A stretch of DNA of 64,000 bases. It comes from Pyropia yezoensis. Its lineage: Eukaryota > Rhodophyta > Bangiophyceae > Bangiales > Bangiaceae. Position 1 is the first letter of the stretch; every line of letters begins with the position of its first letter. Where the stretch lies: positions 7,442,627-7,506,626 of the forward strand of contig CM020618.1 in the NCBI GenBank assembly GCA_009829735.1, written 5' to 3'. The translations under genes and the position numbers were made by a program. A model generated the notes under the pieces. That model saw only the letters and a program-made list of their open reading frames with translations, searched no databases and was not told the origin of the DNA. This document shows, piece after piece, positions 22,101-31,207 of this stretch.

Positions 22101-22669
22101 CGGGGACAGCACGGAGACAGGGGGGAGTTGGGGGAGAGAGGAGAGAAAGGGAGAGATAAAGACAGAGAGAACCGATATGGCGGGGTAGGGGTCAGGGCCC
22201 GCTTGCCGTCACCCCGCGGTGGCCACGGCCCGCCACCTGTGGCCACTGCACAAGCCGTCTGGGGGAGTGGTCGTGAGGCACGCGCAAGCGCCGGCCAGCA
22301 GTGGTGCGCCGCCCCACCCCCGCGCGGTCGATACGGACCGGCGCACGTCGCCGCTCTGCCCGACACGGGTCAACGGCCGGTGCGAGCAAAAAGAGAAAGA
22401 AAAAACAGGGGCGCGACCAAAAGAAAGCCAACAGCCTAGCGGCACGCCACCCACACACGTACCTGGTTCAACATGGCCACCCCGTCCAAGAGGGCGGTGA
22501 GCCACCTGGGCACCGCCGCCACCGGCGCGGTCGCCCGTGGCGGCTCCCCGTCTGCCGCCGCTGGAGCGGTCGCGGGTGGCGGCTGCTCGCCGTCGACCGC
22601 GGGGGGAGTGGCGGCTGCTGGGGGGGCGCCCCCCCCCGCCGGCCCGCCGAGGGGCGCCCTCGCCTCCAT
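16151..22669 (-). CDS. Large proline-rich protein with winged-helix-like segments, unknown function
   Basis: I do not recognise this gene. My model has exon 1 at 22669-22463 (69 codons, ending WLTALLDGVAMLNQ) and exon 2 at 22003-16151, giving about 2,019 residues. Most of it is disordered, rich in Pro, Ala, Ser and acidic stretches, with several KRPR-type basic patches (KRPRSPSP, RKRPRPPS) that suggest a nuclear protein. Three segments look folded: about 825-892 (TCLRMILAAVV...GLCKLVAYGALVTA), about 1153-1287 (LVWLALNSLVSIGAAALTY, later KHYVLLPGG) and the C-terminal ~110 residues (ACLRGLVASGQLREGLGGTYLLA). Each ends in an LxxLVxxGxL helix and beta-wing pattern as in winged-helix domains; that is inference. 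A Pro-rich 9-residue repeat lies between the second and third. Exon 1 could start further upstream (ATG at 22816). If unspliced, a start at 21979 would give 1,942 residues. Confidence 0.65.
17148..17366 (-). repeat. 27-bp minisatellite coding a 9-residue Pro repeat
   Basis: About eight copies of a 27-bp unit (CGGGCGGTGCTGCCACCGGC followed by GGGGGCG) lie head to tail. Read on the minus strand they encode a PPVTAPPAP-type repeat in the gene at 16151-22669. Copies differ by single bases (GCC/GTC, GGG/AAG), and the period keeps the frame, so copy number can vary without breaking the protein. Confidence 0.85.
22004..22462 (-). other. Proposed intron of the winged-helix-like gene
   Basis: Read on the minus strand, the donor is AACCAG|GTACGTGTGT and the acceptor is CTCTCTCTGTGCAG|CTGCGC, after a long pyrimidine tract. 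The intron is 459 nt. Both exon ends are phase 0, and the spliced frame continues into the first Met region of exon 2. Translation of the interval gives a Phe/Leu/Ser/Pro string typical of pyrimidine-rich non-coding DNA. Confidence 0.7.
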
Positions 22670-23310
22670 GGGCGGCGGTGCAGACAGGGGCGGCCGCGGC
22701 GACCGCGGCGGCGACGGACGCGGAAGCGACGGCGCCGGCAGCGACGGCGACGGCGGCGGCAGTGACAACGACGGCGGCAGCAGCTCAGGCAACGGCGGTG
22801 GGCGGCGGGGGGACATTGTCGCGGCAGCCGGCGGCGACCGCGGCGATAGCAGCGACGGCGGCGGTGTAATGGGCCGGCGGACAGCCGTCCCGGCAGGCGG
22901 CGGCGACCGCGGCAACCGCAGCGACGGCGGCGGCGGCAGCGGGCGCGCCGCGGGTGGCGGCGGCGGGGGTGGTCGGGGGGCCACTGCCGGGGAGGCGGGG
23001 CGCCGCCGCTCCCGCTGCCCGGCCGCCGCCGCCGCCGCCGCCGCCACCGGCCACTTTGCCAGCGCCAACGGGGACAGGGGCAGCACCCGCGGGGGCGTTG
23101 ACAGGGGCGCCGGCGACGGCGGCGGCCGCCGCGACCGCGACCGTGACGGCCGCCCCCGAACCCGCGTGAAGGGCGGCCGCCGCCGGCGCGACGGCGGCTG
23201 CGGCGGCGGCGACGGCGCCGCCGCGCCAGCGCCGGGCGGCCGCAACGGCCGCCGTGCCAACCCGAGTGGCGGCGGCTGCCGCAGCGGCCGCGCTCGTGGT
23301 AGCGGCGACG

Positions 23311-23341
<31 letters not shown>

Positions 23342-24370
23342 CGGCGGTGGCGGCGGCGGTAGCAGCGGCCGCGCTCGCGGCAGCGGCAGCGCCGGCGGCG
23401 GCGGAGGCGACGGCCGCCGGCCGCCGAGGCGGGCGGGCCACCGCGGTGCGCCGGCGGCGCCCCGCGGGAGCGGCCGCGGCGGCGGGCGGGGCGGGGGCCA
23501 GCCCGCCGGGGGGCCCGCGTGCATGGCGGGCGGCGGCGGCAGCGCCAACCCCTTCCCCCCCCCCCCCCCCCCCCTAGTCTCCCCCCCGACTCGCTCTGTA
23601 GGCACCACAGCCGACGGGGGCAGTGTCGGCAGTGGCGGCTGTGGCGGCGCGGCGACGCCCCCGCGGCCGCCCGCCGGGTGTGGGGGCGGTCGGTCGGTCG
23701 GTCGGTCCAGGGGGGGGGGGCAGAGGCGGGTGCGTGGCGGAGCGGGGGGGGGGGGGGGGGCGAGTGTCGCCAGGCGGGCGGCGAGAGTCGCCGGGCGGGC
23801 GTAGCGCGGCACCGCGGTGTCGTCCGTGCGGGGACGGTGCGTAGTGCGGCGCGGCACGCACGCGAGAGAGAGAGGGGGGGGGGACGGGTCGGCGGGGGGG
23901 ACAGGTCGGCGGGGGGACGCTACGCACGAGGCCGGGCCCGATCGGGACGGGTGGCGTGGGGAGGGCAGGGTAGTACTGTACCCACTGGTGGCTTGGGGCC
24001 GCGGCGGCGGCAGCGACGGCGGCGGCGGTGGGCGTCCAGAGGCGGGGGGGGCTGGCAGAGACGCCGCCGCGGATGCCGCCGCGGATGCCGCCACACAATG
24101 GCAACCGCGGGACACTGGGGGGGCACTCGGCCTGGAGGTTTTGCTCGCGTGCTCGTGGTGGGCCAAGTGGTGGCTTGCTTGGGTACACAGGTGGATGGGG
24201 CGGGGGGCAAGAGTGGGGGGAAGGCGTGGTTGCAGAGGGGTTGTGGCGTCGAATTCAAAACGTCGGGTGCCGCTCCACTGAGTATACGCGAGGGCCGAGC
24301 ATCGGTGAGATCGGGAGAGGGACCCGCGAGGGAAGGAGACCCTCACTCGGGGGTGCCCCCCACAAGTGAG
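22670..24370. other. GC-rich simple-sequence region upstream of the spliced gene
   Basis: Up to about 23800 this is GGC/GCC triplet-rich DNA with long open frames on both strands that translate only to Gly/Arg, Pro or Ala strings. The minus-strand frame is continuous with proposed exon 1 and may supply more N-terminal sequence or 5' leader for that gene. From about 23800 to 24370 G-runs and scattered stops prevail. No independent gene is supported. Confidence 0.55.
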
Positions 24371-24456
24371 GGATCTCCGACGTCAACCGCCTGTAGCGTG
24401 CCCAGATTCTTTGCGTACACTGTCGGTAGGTACGTCTGTACTGTCATTAAGGTTGT

Positions 24457-24520
24457 CAGTCGTTAAGAAAACTCGTTAAACGAGAGTCGTTAAACGATCG
24501 CTAAAACGATCGTTAAATCG
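24457..24520. repeat. Cluster of CGTTAA motifs
   Basis: Within about 64 bp there are four CGTTAA hexamers (24461, 24474, 24488, 24511) plus a CTAAAACG, arranged as short dyads such as CTCGTTAAACGAG and CGATCG...CGATCG. The cluster sits exactly where GC-rich gene DNA gives way to the lower-GC transposon nest. It resembles the subterminal motif arrays that transposases bind. Confidence 0.7.
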
Positions 24521-24766
24521 TGATGGTCCTCGGCCAAAAACTCGTTGAAGCAGGCAAAGTCACTAAGTCCCTGCGACGGTATAGTTATATGCCGATCATT
24601 GCAATTCTGCAGGATGGGGCCACTCGTGCGCCCAGTCGAGAGAATTTTCGAGTCCGGATTGCTTCTCTTGCTTCTGCCCTGCGCGCGCTCAGGTGACCAA
24701 CGAGCCCACAGAGGCAAGCTGCTCTTCCTTGTCGTGCCTTTTTGTTTTCTAGTTGGGCGGTGTTAT

Positions 24767-25069
24767 TGCAGTTCTCCCAATTTTGGCCGATCCGGACAAG
24801 AACAAGAACAACAGTCCACTGACCAATGACATGCCTCACAGGATGCCTCTTTGACCAATGAGAGCTCCGAAGTAGCCTCCATTGTTGTGCAAACAGTAAG
24901 ATCTGCGACTTTTCCGGGACTCCGAGCACACGTAGGGGAGAACCCGAGTGGAACAGACACGAAGACAAGCTCGACAACTGCTCCGGAGAGGAACGAGCCG
25001 ATGTGGGAGGAATCTTCGGCGATCTCAGCCGAGAGAACAACAGTGTTTCGACCAATCAGCGATTGGTAT
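24767..25069. mobile_element. Truncated MITE/foldback element, copy 1
   Basis: This stretch aligns, with divergence, to the element at 31781-32242. Shared landmarks are a GCAGTTCTCCCAATTTTGG-like end, ACAAGAACAAGAACAACAG, two CCAATGA boxes beside GCCTCA and GAGCTCC, and CCGAGAGAACAACAG followed by GACCAATCAGCG. The far arm is missing: homology stops at about 25069, where the repeat at 25070-25434 begins. Confidence 0.6.
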
Positions 25070-25434
25070 GCTTTGTTCTGAGAGCCATGCTTTGTTTTTG
25101 GGCCGTTTTGTGTCTACCGGCGGCGCGACAGGGAAACGCATGCTTTGGGGCACCTCGGGTGCCCCGACGCGAGTACATAGTCCGTGGGTGTCGGCGCCAC
25201 CGGGGGAGATCGGAGGGGCAACCACAGAAACATACCAAAGACGACCTTAACCCTTTGACCCCCCCTCGATCACCACCGACGTCGCGCCGTCTTCTTCCCC
25301 AGACCCACCACCGTCACCATCTCCATCCTCTTCCCCGCACCCTGTCACTCTCTTGGCTGGCACAGGTCGCTATAACCATCACGAGTACGTCGAGGGCTGC
25401 CCAAGTGTGGGTGGTTCCTTGCATGTGGTAGCTT
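25070..25434 (+). repeat. 365-bp dispersed repeat, left copy
   Basis: This repeat recurs in opposite orientation at 36887-37248 with clearly high identity. It starts ATGCTTTGTTCTGAGAGCC and ends near the segment coding NHPHLGSP on its complementary strand. Inside is a perfect hairpin, GGGGCACC-TCG-GGTGCCCC (around 25145-25163), conserved in both copies. It may be a solo LTR, a terminal repeat of a larger element, or an independent repeat. The lack of matching flanking duplications argues against the two copies bounding one simple element. Confidence 0.8.
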
Positions 25435-26161
25435 CAGATCGTTCGACTTTCCACCTGGCGTGGCCTTGCGATTCCCTTTTTTGATTTGGGTCTCCCTGCG
25501 ATTGTGCATACGTGTTGCCCCCTGCGTTCGGCTTGCCCCGGGCATTGTCATACGAACGTAGCGGGTTCCACGAATCACACCGAACGAACAATTTCCTGAC
25601 ACAACCCTTGTGGTTTTTTTCACGGAATCTTTCTTTTGGTGAACCGATTGTTGAATCCCAGTGAGATCCACATCAGATTCGACATTCTCTTCCTCAGCAC
25701 TGGCGGCCGGCCCGACATCCTTGGCGGCCTCGGCGTGCGATACGGGGTCCACGTCACGTGGCACCCCCCCGGTGCGCACACCCTCGACGATCCGCGCACC
25801 CCCCGCACCCCCGACGGTCCACGCACCCCCGACGGCCCGTGGGGCCTTCACGGCCCGCAGTCCGTCGGCAAGCGGCCCCCCGTCGGCACGCGGCCCGCCG
25901 TCGGCACGCGGCCCCCCGCAGGCACACGCCCGCCCAAGGGCACACAAACCCCCGGCGGGCGCCCGCTCCATCCCTACCGCGGCGGTCCCAGTCCGCCTCC
26001 CCTCGGCGGGCCGGGTCGCACCCAAGCCCCCAGTCTCGGGCAAGGGCAATGGCCCTGCCACCGAGGACACGGCAGCCCGGGTGAACCGTCGCCTGTTACT
26101 GCCCCCACAAGAACCGGGGCGCCGTTACACCGCCCCGCCGCCATCGGTGATTGGTCACATT

Positions 26162-26455
26162 ATGCCAACCACCGCGCGCGTGGTTGAGGAACGTGAACAA
26201 CGCCGAATTGCCAAGAGGCACCGTGGGGCGCAAGGGAAAATCCTTTGCAAACCGTGCGGTGTGCGGTGCAACAGCCTCACTGTGCTACGTGATCACCGCG
26301 GATCCCGTCGCCACCTTTACACAATTAACCGCCCGGAAACCCTTCCCCGTTGCGAACCCTGCGGTTGCGAATTTGAGTGGAACATTTCGAGTGGCACACG
26401 CGCGGCAAGGATCATCACCGCACGCTGGCGCGCCGCACCGATTGACACCTGTTGA
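26162..26455 (+). pseudogene. C2H2 (JAZ/U1-type) zinc-finger protein fragment, frameshifted
   Basis: From the ATG at 26162 the product has a basic run (EEREQRRIAKRHRG) followed by a finger, CKPCGVRC...LRDHRGSRRH, spaced C-x2-C-x12-H-x5-H as in JAZ and U1-C type RNA- or DNA-binding fingers. A second finger begins CEPCGCEFEW but its histidine half lies in another frame downstream, ending at a TGA at 26443, so a small indel has broken it. Upstream, the frame stays open through a Pro/Ala/Arg-rich stretch back to about 25661 but has no ATG of its own. It sits just before the gypsy element, and its composition suggests a transposon-borne nucleic-acid-binding protein; the parent element is not known. 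Confidence 0.5.
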
Positions 26456-26792
26456 CGCACCCCTGGATCTGGCCTAGGAGCCCGATTTTCCCCCTATTGA
26501 TCCCCCCGCTTGGAGATCCGACACAGCCGGACTCGGGCCCGTGCACGGACGCTTCTAAATAATCCGTTTGCGTGATTTCAACCGAACTTCTTGTGCTCCT
26601 CGAAGTAGTGCTGTACATCATTTGGAACGTTGCAGCAACTATCGTAGCACTGATTCAAATCGTGTACACCACTACTGCTCCAGACAAACTCCTATCCCAC
26701 ATCTCCGAGGTCTTCCTTGGGGTCCTCCCGTGGCAAGTCTTCTGGAATCTGTGTTGAAAGTTTGCTTGCCTTGGACTAGAACCCAAGACACC

Positions 26793-27662
26793 ATGGATGC
26801 ACCAATCCCAGGGGGTGTCAACCCGGCCAATCCGGGCTCAGACTCGAACGCACCGACCATGGAAGCCTAGACCCAGCTTACAGCGCTTGTCACGCAAATG
26901 AGTGAACAACTCGAGGCTCACAAGATGGAATTCGCGGACGCTAAGCATCAACTGTCCGAAGCCAAGGCCAGGGCCACTACTAGTGGCATGATATCCGCGA
27001 GGCCGAACAAACCCGTGGCTTTCTCTGATAAAACTGGGACTGTTGAAGCGTGGTGCTCGCATATGGACTTCTATGTGCGACTGAGTGACCCCGACGACCC
27101 GTGCAGTATCGTTTGCACCTTCCTCGACGGTGAAGCGTTTGACTGGTGGAAGGTCTACAGTCAGACTACAGCTGTCCCGAACTGGTAATCCTTCCGTTCT
27201 GCGCCAATCGGACGCTTCAGTCCACTGAACAAGACACAAGCGGCACGAGACAAGCTGCACTAGTGGCGCCAAATCGAAGACGTCGGAACGATCAACAGGA
27301 CGCTTCTGAGGGTCCTCTTGGACATCCCTGACATCACGGAAGCCGAGATGATTGACCGCTACACACGAGGCTTGAAGCGGGACACCTGGCAGGCTCTTTG
27401 TCTCAAGACCTACTCAGATCTTGAGTCTCTCATGGCTGACTCTTTGCGCGTGGTGGCTGCCAAGGCTGTTGCCTCGACGCACCTCGGCGGCACATCTGCG
27501 AGGCCATCCACGACGGGTGTCATTCCCATGGAAATCTCCAGCATCAAAGTCGAGAAACTCACGCCTGAAGAGCGTCAGCCCTGCATGCGGGAAGGCCTCT
27601 GCCTCCGCTGCCGTGAGAAAGGACATATGGCCAAGTACTGCCCAAAAGGCCAGCGGAACTGA
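26793..27662 (+). pseudogene. Gypsy gag (capsid/nucleocapsid) pseudogene
   Basis: The frame opening at the ATG at 26793 (MDAPIPGG) carries the retrotransposon gag pattern: a helical start (LTALVTQMSEQLEAHK), a capsid-like part (AWCSHMDFYVRLSD, LDGEAFDWWKVY; later ITEAEMIDRYTRGLKRDTW), and a C-terminal zinc knuckle CLRCREKGHMAKYC of the CCHC type that binds RNA. The frame is interrupted by TAG at 26868, TAA at 27186 and TAG at 27261 but is otherwise unshifted, so decay has been mainly by point mutation. The protease frame overlaps downstream in another phase, as usual for these elements. The identification of family is firm; it cannot make a full product. Confidence 0.85.
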
Positions 27663-27685
27663 AGCAGCAACCGTTATCAAACCCG

Positions 27686-28270
27686 GTGCCAGACGCTTCT
27701 TCGGTTCCTGAAATCATTTCGTCACCATTTGAAGGCCCGCTTCTTGGGCTTCTGCTTTCTACTGCCTCTGTCAATGGGCTTCTTGTTAAGGTGCTGTTTG
27801 ATGACGGATCTCCCATTAACGTCGTATCAAGGCGCCTCGTGAATACCCTGAATGTGACCACGAAAGAAACGGACTTCGCGGCTAACATGCCCGATGGCCG
27901 CGCCCACGTCCTCGCAGAGACCATTGAACCCTTAGAGATTCACATCGGTCCATACCAAGAACGCCTTCGGTCTGCTGTATGCGATCTTAGTGCGTACGAT
28001 ATCATCCTCGGAAAGAAATGGCGTGACGACAAGGACGTCAAAATCAACAACAAGAAGAACAAGATCTCCTTCATGTTTAACCACAAGAACATCTCCATCA
28101 CTGCCTCCCTCAAGAAACCCCATGGCCTGATTAGTAGGCAACGCCTCGCCAAGGACCTTATCCGAAAAGTTTCTGTCTTCGCCATCTACCTGCAAACTGA
28201 ATATCCTTCCAGCACCTTTGACATCAATGCAATCACAATGGAAACAGCTGAAGCCAATAATGACGTCTAA
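27686..28270 (+). pseudogene. Gypsy aspartic protease region
   Basis: The frame encodes a retropepsin-like domain: VLFDDGSPINVVSRRLV holds the catalytic D-x-G-S in place of the usual DSGAT, and SAYDIILGKKW matches the conserved ILG core near the domain end. It has no ATG, as expected for a product made by gag-pol frameshift or readthrough; its phase differs from gag. A TAA at 28268-28270 separates it from the reverse transcriptase, which continues in the same phase, so the stop is a secondary mutation. Linker sequence after the protease (DVKINNKKNKISFMF) is typical of the stretch before reverse transcriptase in this family. Confidence 0.8.
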
Positions 28271-28519
28271 GCGATTCTCAAGGAGTACGCCGACGTCTTC
28301 CCAGAAGATCATCCGGGTCGACTTCCTCCTGAACTCAGTCACAAGTTCAGCGTCAAGCTTACAGAGGACGCTCAGCCACGTCGCAGTGGCATTTATCGTC
28401 TATCTGAGTGGGAGCTCGATGAACTCAAGACACAACTTGCAACCCTCATACGAAAGGGGTTCATCCAACCAAGCGCCTCACCGTCGGGCTCCTCTGTACT
28501 CTTTGCAGCGAAGAAGGAC
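28271..28519 (+). pseudogene. Gypsy reverse transcriptase, 5' part
   Basis: This is the N-terminal part of the polymerase domain, from EYADVFPEDHPGRLPPE through LIRKGFIQPSASPSGSSVLF, ending exactly at the conserved Lys-Lys-Asp triplet at 28511-28519. It is open but cut off by the DNA transposon that starts at 28520. The remainder resumes at 30391. Confidence 0.85.
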
Positions 28520-30388
28520 CGAGTCAGCGTCGGAAAATCACAAATTTCGTTGAAAAATCACATCTTGCATTGACGAGATCGCCGCTTCGACTCATCCGTG
28601 CGCCTTCCTTATTCCCTCCTCCTGGCAACTATGAAGGCGGCCGACCTACTGGACGAGGTGGAGAAGCTGCGGAAGGATGGTGGAACCCTGACGAGCGCCT
28701 TTGACGCTGTGTCGCGGGACACCGGGGTCTCTGTGCCCGCCCTCCGGGTGGCCTACCACCGTGCCCACCCCCACAACCCCGGCGCCCACGGCAACGCCAC
28801 CCTCTCGGCGGAGGAGGACGCCACGCTGGTGGCGCTTGCGCAGGCGTTCAGCATGAACAATATGCCGCTCTCCAACATGCAGGTGCGCCAACTCGTGCAG
28901 CGGAAGTGGGGGAAGGAGCTGTCCGCGTCTTGGCTGCGGAGGTGGGTCAAGCGGCACAAGGGACAGCTGACCCGCAGGGCGTGTAAGGCACTTTCCGACA
29001 AGCGAGTGATGCAGTCTGTTGAGACATTCTGCGTGGAGTTGAAGGAGTTGCTGGAGCACCACCACTTCACCGCTGGGGGCATCATGAACTACGACGAGAC
29101 GCGGGTCGTCAACAAGGGCGGCCGCATGGTCACCCAGCGGGTCGAGTCGGCCGAAAAAGAGCGGGCCAACGCCCTATCAACGCGCCACAGTACCGTGGCG
29201 TCGCTGCTCTCGTTTGTCGCGGCAGACGGCTCGGTGTTTTTGAGCGTCTACGTCATGAAGGCCAAGTTTGAGGAGGGCCAGGCCGCGGACGTCCACTTTA
29301 AGCTTCACGCCGCCCCGAGGGAGAGCCGGCGGGAGTGGCCGAGGTACTACTGTTGGACGGAGACGGGCTTCCTGGACGGCGACACGTTTGCCCAGGTGGT
29401 GGACCTGGTGGCGACGGAATGGGCCGTGCGCAACCCGTCCACGAACCTGCTGCTATTTGGGGACCGCCTTGGCGCCCATATGCGCCCAGATACCCTTGAG
29501 AAGGCCCTTGACCGTCAAGTGTACCTCTTCTTCCTACCCCCCAACACCTCCCATTTCCTGCAGCCCCTCGACGCGTCCCCATTTGCCACCTTTCACAACC
29601 TTGTACGGCGGTCCAACGAGCAGCTGGTGATGGACGGGAAGCTCGTCAATATTGACACCCGTGACGCGCTGCTGGCCTCGGCTTTTACTGCTGAGCGCAA
29701 GGCCTTCCTCCCCCACATTGTGCGCGAGTCATTTGCGACTACGAGCCTGTACCCGTTCAGCAAAGACAAGGTTTTGGCGCGCGCAAGGGACAACCTCGGC
29801 TTGGCGACTGCTGGGGAGACTGCCATGGACCAGATGCGAGCGGCGGCGTCGGAGGTCATCCAGGCGTCACGGGAGAGGATGGTAGCAGCCGCCGGGGCGG
29901 TGAGGACTGGACAGGCTGCCGTACAGCGGGGTATTGTGCACTCCCCGGCGGCCCTCCTCGCCCAAGACAAGCAGCGCACGGAGGACCGGCTCCAGATGGA
30001 GAAAGAAGTGGCGGAAAGGGTCATTGCGCGCGTCCAGCGACGGGAGGAGAAGACCAAGAAGAGGTCCGAGAATACGGCGGCTCGCGTGGGGCGCATTTGC
30101 CGTGTGTGTGAGAAGAAAGAGCACAGGGGGGGGGGGGGGGTGGGTCGTCTGTGAGTGTGCCCTCTTTCGGCAGTGCCCTGCCTGCAAGGGCAGCGCAATT
30201 GCAGTCGAGGCCCTTACAGGGCATCGTGGTGGGTGTGATGTATCGAGTGCTTTAGTTCCCGCTTAGTTTTGTTGCGACACACGGCCCCTGCGCTCTTATT
30301 CTTCTTATTCTTCTTTCCTCGTCTCGCGATTCCTACGTTCTGTACTTGTGATTTTCCGACGCAATTTGTGATTTTCCGACGCTGACTC
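28520..30388 (+). mobile_element. Pogo/Tigger-like DNA transposon inserted in gypsy RT
   Basis: The element is 1,869 bp. Its ends carry 26-bp perfect inverted repeats (28521-28546 and 30363-30388; outer part GAGTCAGCGTCGGAAAATCA). A further copy of the inner motif TTGTGATTTTCCGACG stands at about 30346-30361, and a weaker one at the left end. The flanking dinucleotide AC (28518-28519 and 30389-30390) is probably the target duplication, unlike the TA usual for the superfamily. The insertion falls cleanly between two codons of a conserved reverse-transcriptase motif. Confidence 0.85.
28631..30154 (+). CDS. DDE_1-type transposase (pogo/Tigger-like)
   Basis: From the first ATG (28631) the 507-residue product is uninterrupted. 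The N-terminal ~150 residues are helix-turn-helix-like and basic (WLRRWVKRHKGQLTRRA), as in CENP-B/pogo DNA-binding regions. The catalytic core has the DDE_1 signatures: NYDETRV (first Asp), LFGDRLGAHM (second Asp; the usual motif is closer to DGHxSH) and LPPNTSHFLQPLDASPF (third acidic region). The C-terminus is a charged coiled coil and a CRVCEKKEH tail before a G-run at 30126-30139. The gene fills most of the element between its terminal repeats. The open frame and intact ends suggest a fairly recent insertion; the altered second Asp context leaves activity uncertain. Confidence 0.88.
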   Translation: MKAADLLDEVEKLRKDGGTLTSAFDAVSRDTGVSVPALRVAYHRAHPHNPGAHGNATLSAEEDATLVALAQAFSMNNMPLSNMQVRQLVQRKWGKELSASWLRRWVKRHKGQLTRRACKALSDKRVMQSVETFCVELKELLEHHHFTAGGIMNYDETRVVNKGGRMVTQRVESAEKERANALSTRHSTVASLLSFVAADGSVFLSVYVMKAKFEEGQAADVHFKLHAAPRESRREWPRYYCWTETGFLDGDTFAQVVDLVATEWAVRNPSTNLLLFGDRLGAHMRPDTLEKALDRQVYLFFLPPNTSHFLQPLDASPFATFHNLVRRSNEQLVMDGKLVNIDTRDALLASAFTAERKAFLPHIVRESFATTSLYPFSKDKVLARARDNLGLATAGETAMDQMRAAASEVIQASRERMVAAAGAVRTGQAAVQRGIVHSPAALLAQDKQRTEDRLQMEKEVAERVIARVQRREEKTKKRSENTAARVGRICRVCEKKEHRGGGGVGRL

Positions 30389-30390
30389 AC

Positions 30391-30975
30391 GGTGGCTGGC
30401 GAATGTGCATCGATTATCGAGCATTGAACAAGGCCACTATCAAGAACGCATATTCCTTACCACGAATTGACGACATCTTCGACCAACTGCAAAAGGACAA
30501 GTACTTCACGAAGATCGACCTCCGATCAGGCTACCACCAGATCCGTCTTGACCCTGATACTATCCCGCTGACGGCGCTCCGAACAAAATACGGGTTCTAC
30601 GAGTTTATTGTGCTACCCTTTGAGCTCACAAATACCCTCGCGGTCTTCATGAACCTAATAAATGACGTCATCCGACCCTATCTCTACGATTTCATTTGTT
30701 TCTACATCGACGACATCCTCGTCTACAGTGAAACTTACGAAGATCACCTTAAGCACCTAAGGCAAGCCCTGGACAACTTGCGAGAGCACAAGCTCTACGC
30801 CAAGCTCAGTATATGCCAATTTGCTCGAACAACTGTGGACTACCTCGGCCACGTCATTTCCAACGAAGGCTTCTATATGGAGGAATACAAGGTACAAGCC
30901 ATTAGATCATGGGCAACTCCACAGAGCAAAAAGGATGTGCAATCTTTCCTTGGCATGGTCAACTTCTATCGTTGA
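30391..30975 (+). pseudogene. Gypsy reverse transcriptase, 3' part
   Basis: This continues the polymerase directly after the transposon with GGWRMCIDYRALNK, then FTKIDLRSGYHQIRL, and the catalytic FYIDDILVYS (the YxDD box). The thumb region DYLGHVISNEGF and the AIRSWATP...FLGMVNFYR start of the connection follow. A TGA at 30973 ends it. Recognisable RNase H-side sequence (SLAAALTRLTGC) continues with another stop to about 31100, after which homology is lost. Its phase matches the 5' part if the transposon plus one target duplication (1,871 nt) is ignored. Confidence 0.9.
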
Positions 30976-31186
30976 TTTATGAAGTGAATGGCATCCTTGG
31001 CTGCAGCACTCACAAGGCTCACTGGATGCGTCGAATAGGAATGGAAGTCTGACGCCCAGAAGGCTTTTGAGCATCCGTTGATACGAAATTGTAAGGGTAA
31101 GGAGACTGTGCTGAGTCCGATTCTGCAGTCAAAAAGCTCAGCAGACAACCCAGTCGTCGAGAAAACGTGGCCGAAAACGAGAATCA

Positions 31187-31207
31187 TATGATCCGAATCG
31201 GATCATA
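31187..31207. repeat. 21-bp palindrome
   Basis: TATGATCCG-AAT-CGGATCATA forms a 9-bp perfect stem about a three-base centre, just past the decayed end of the gypsy element. It could be a remnant of an element end or a binding site. Confidence 0.7.

Larger units (their letters stand above)
26460..31190 (+). mobile_element. Degenerate Ty3/gypsy retrotransposon with nested insertion
   Basis: The order gag (26793-27662), aspartic protease (27686-28270), reverse transcriptase (28271 onward) is that of Ty3/gypsy elements. At least four in-frame stops and a truncation after the start of the RNase H region (about 31100) show it is dead. No integrase is present, and I found no convincing long terminal repeats. 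A DNA transposon (28520-30388) splits the reverse transcriptase. The limits given are approximate. Confidence 0.85.

Noticed and set aside
22473..23804. 443-codon plus-strand frame rich in Gly, Arg and Ser
   Set aside because: It lies antisense to proposed exon 1 and over GGC-triplet DNA. The minus strand has a clean splice donor that fits the downstream gene, so this is a shadow.
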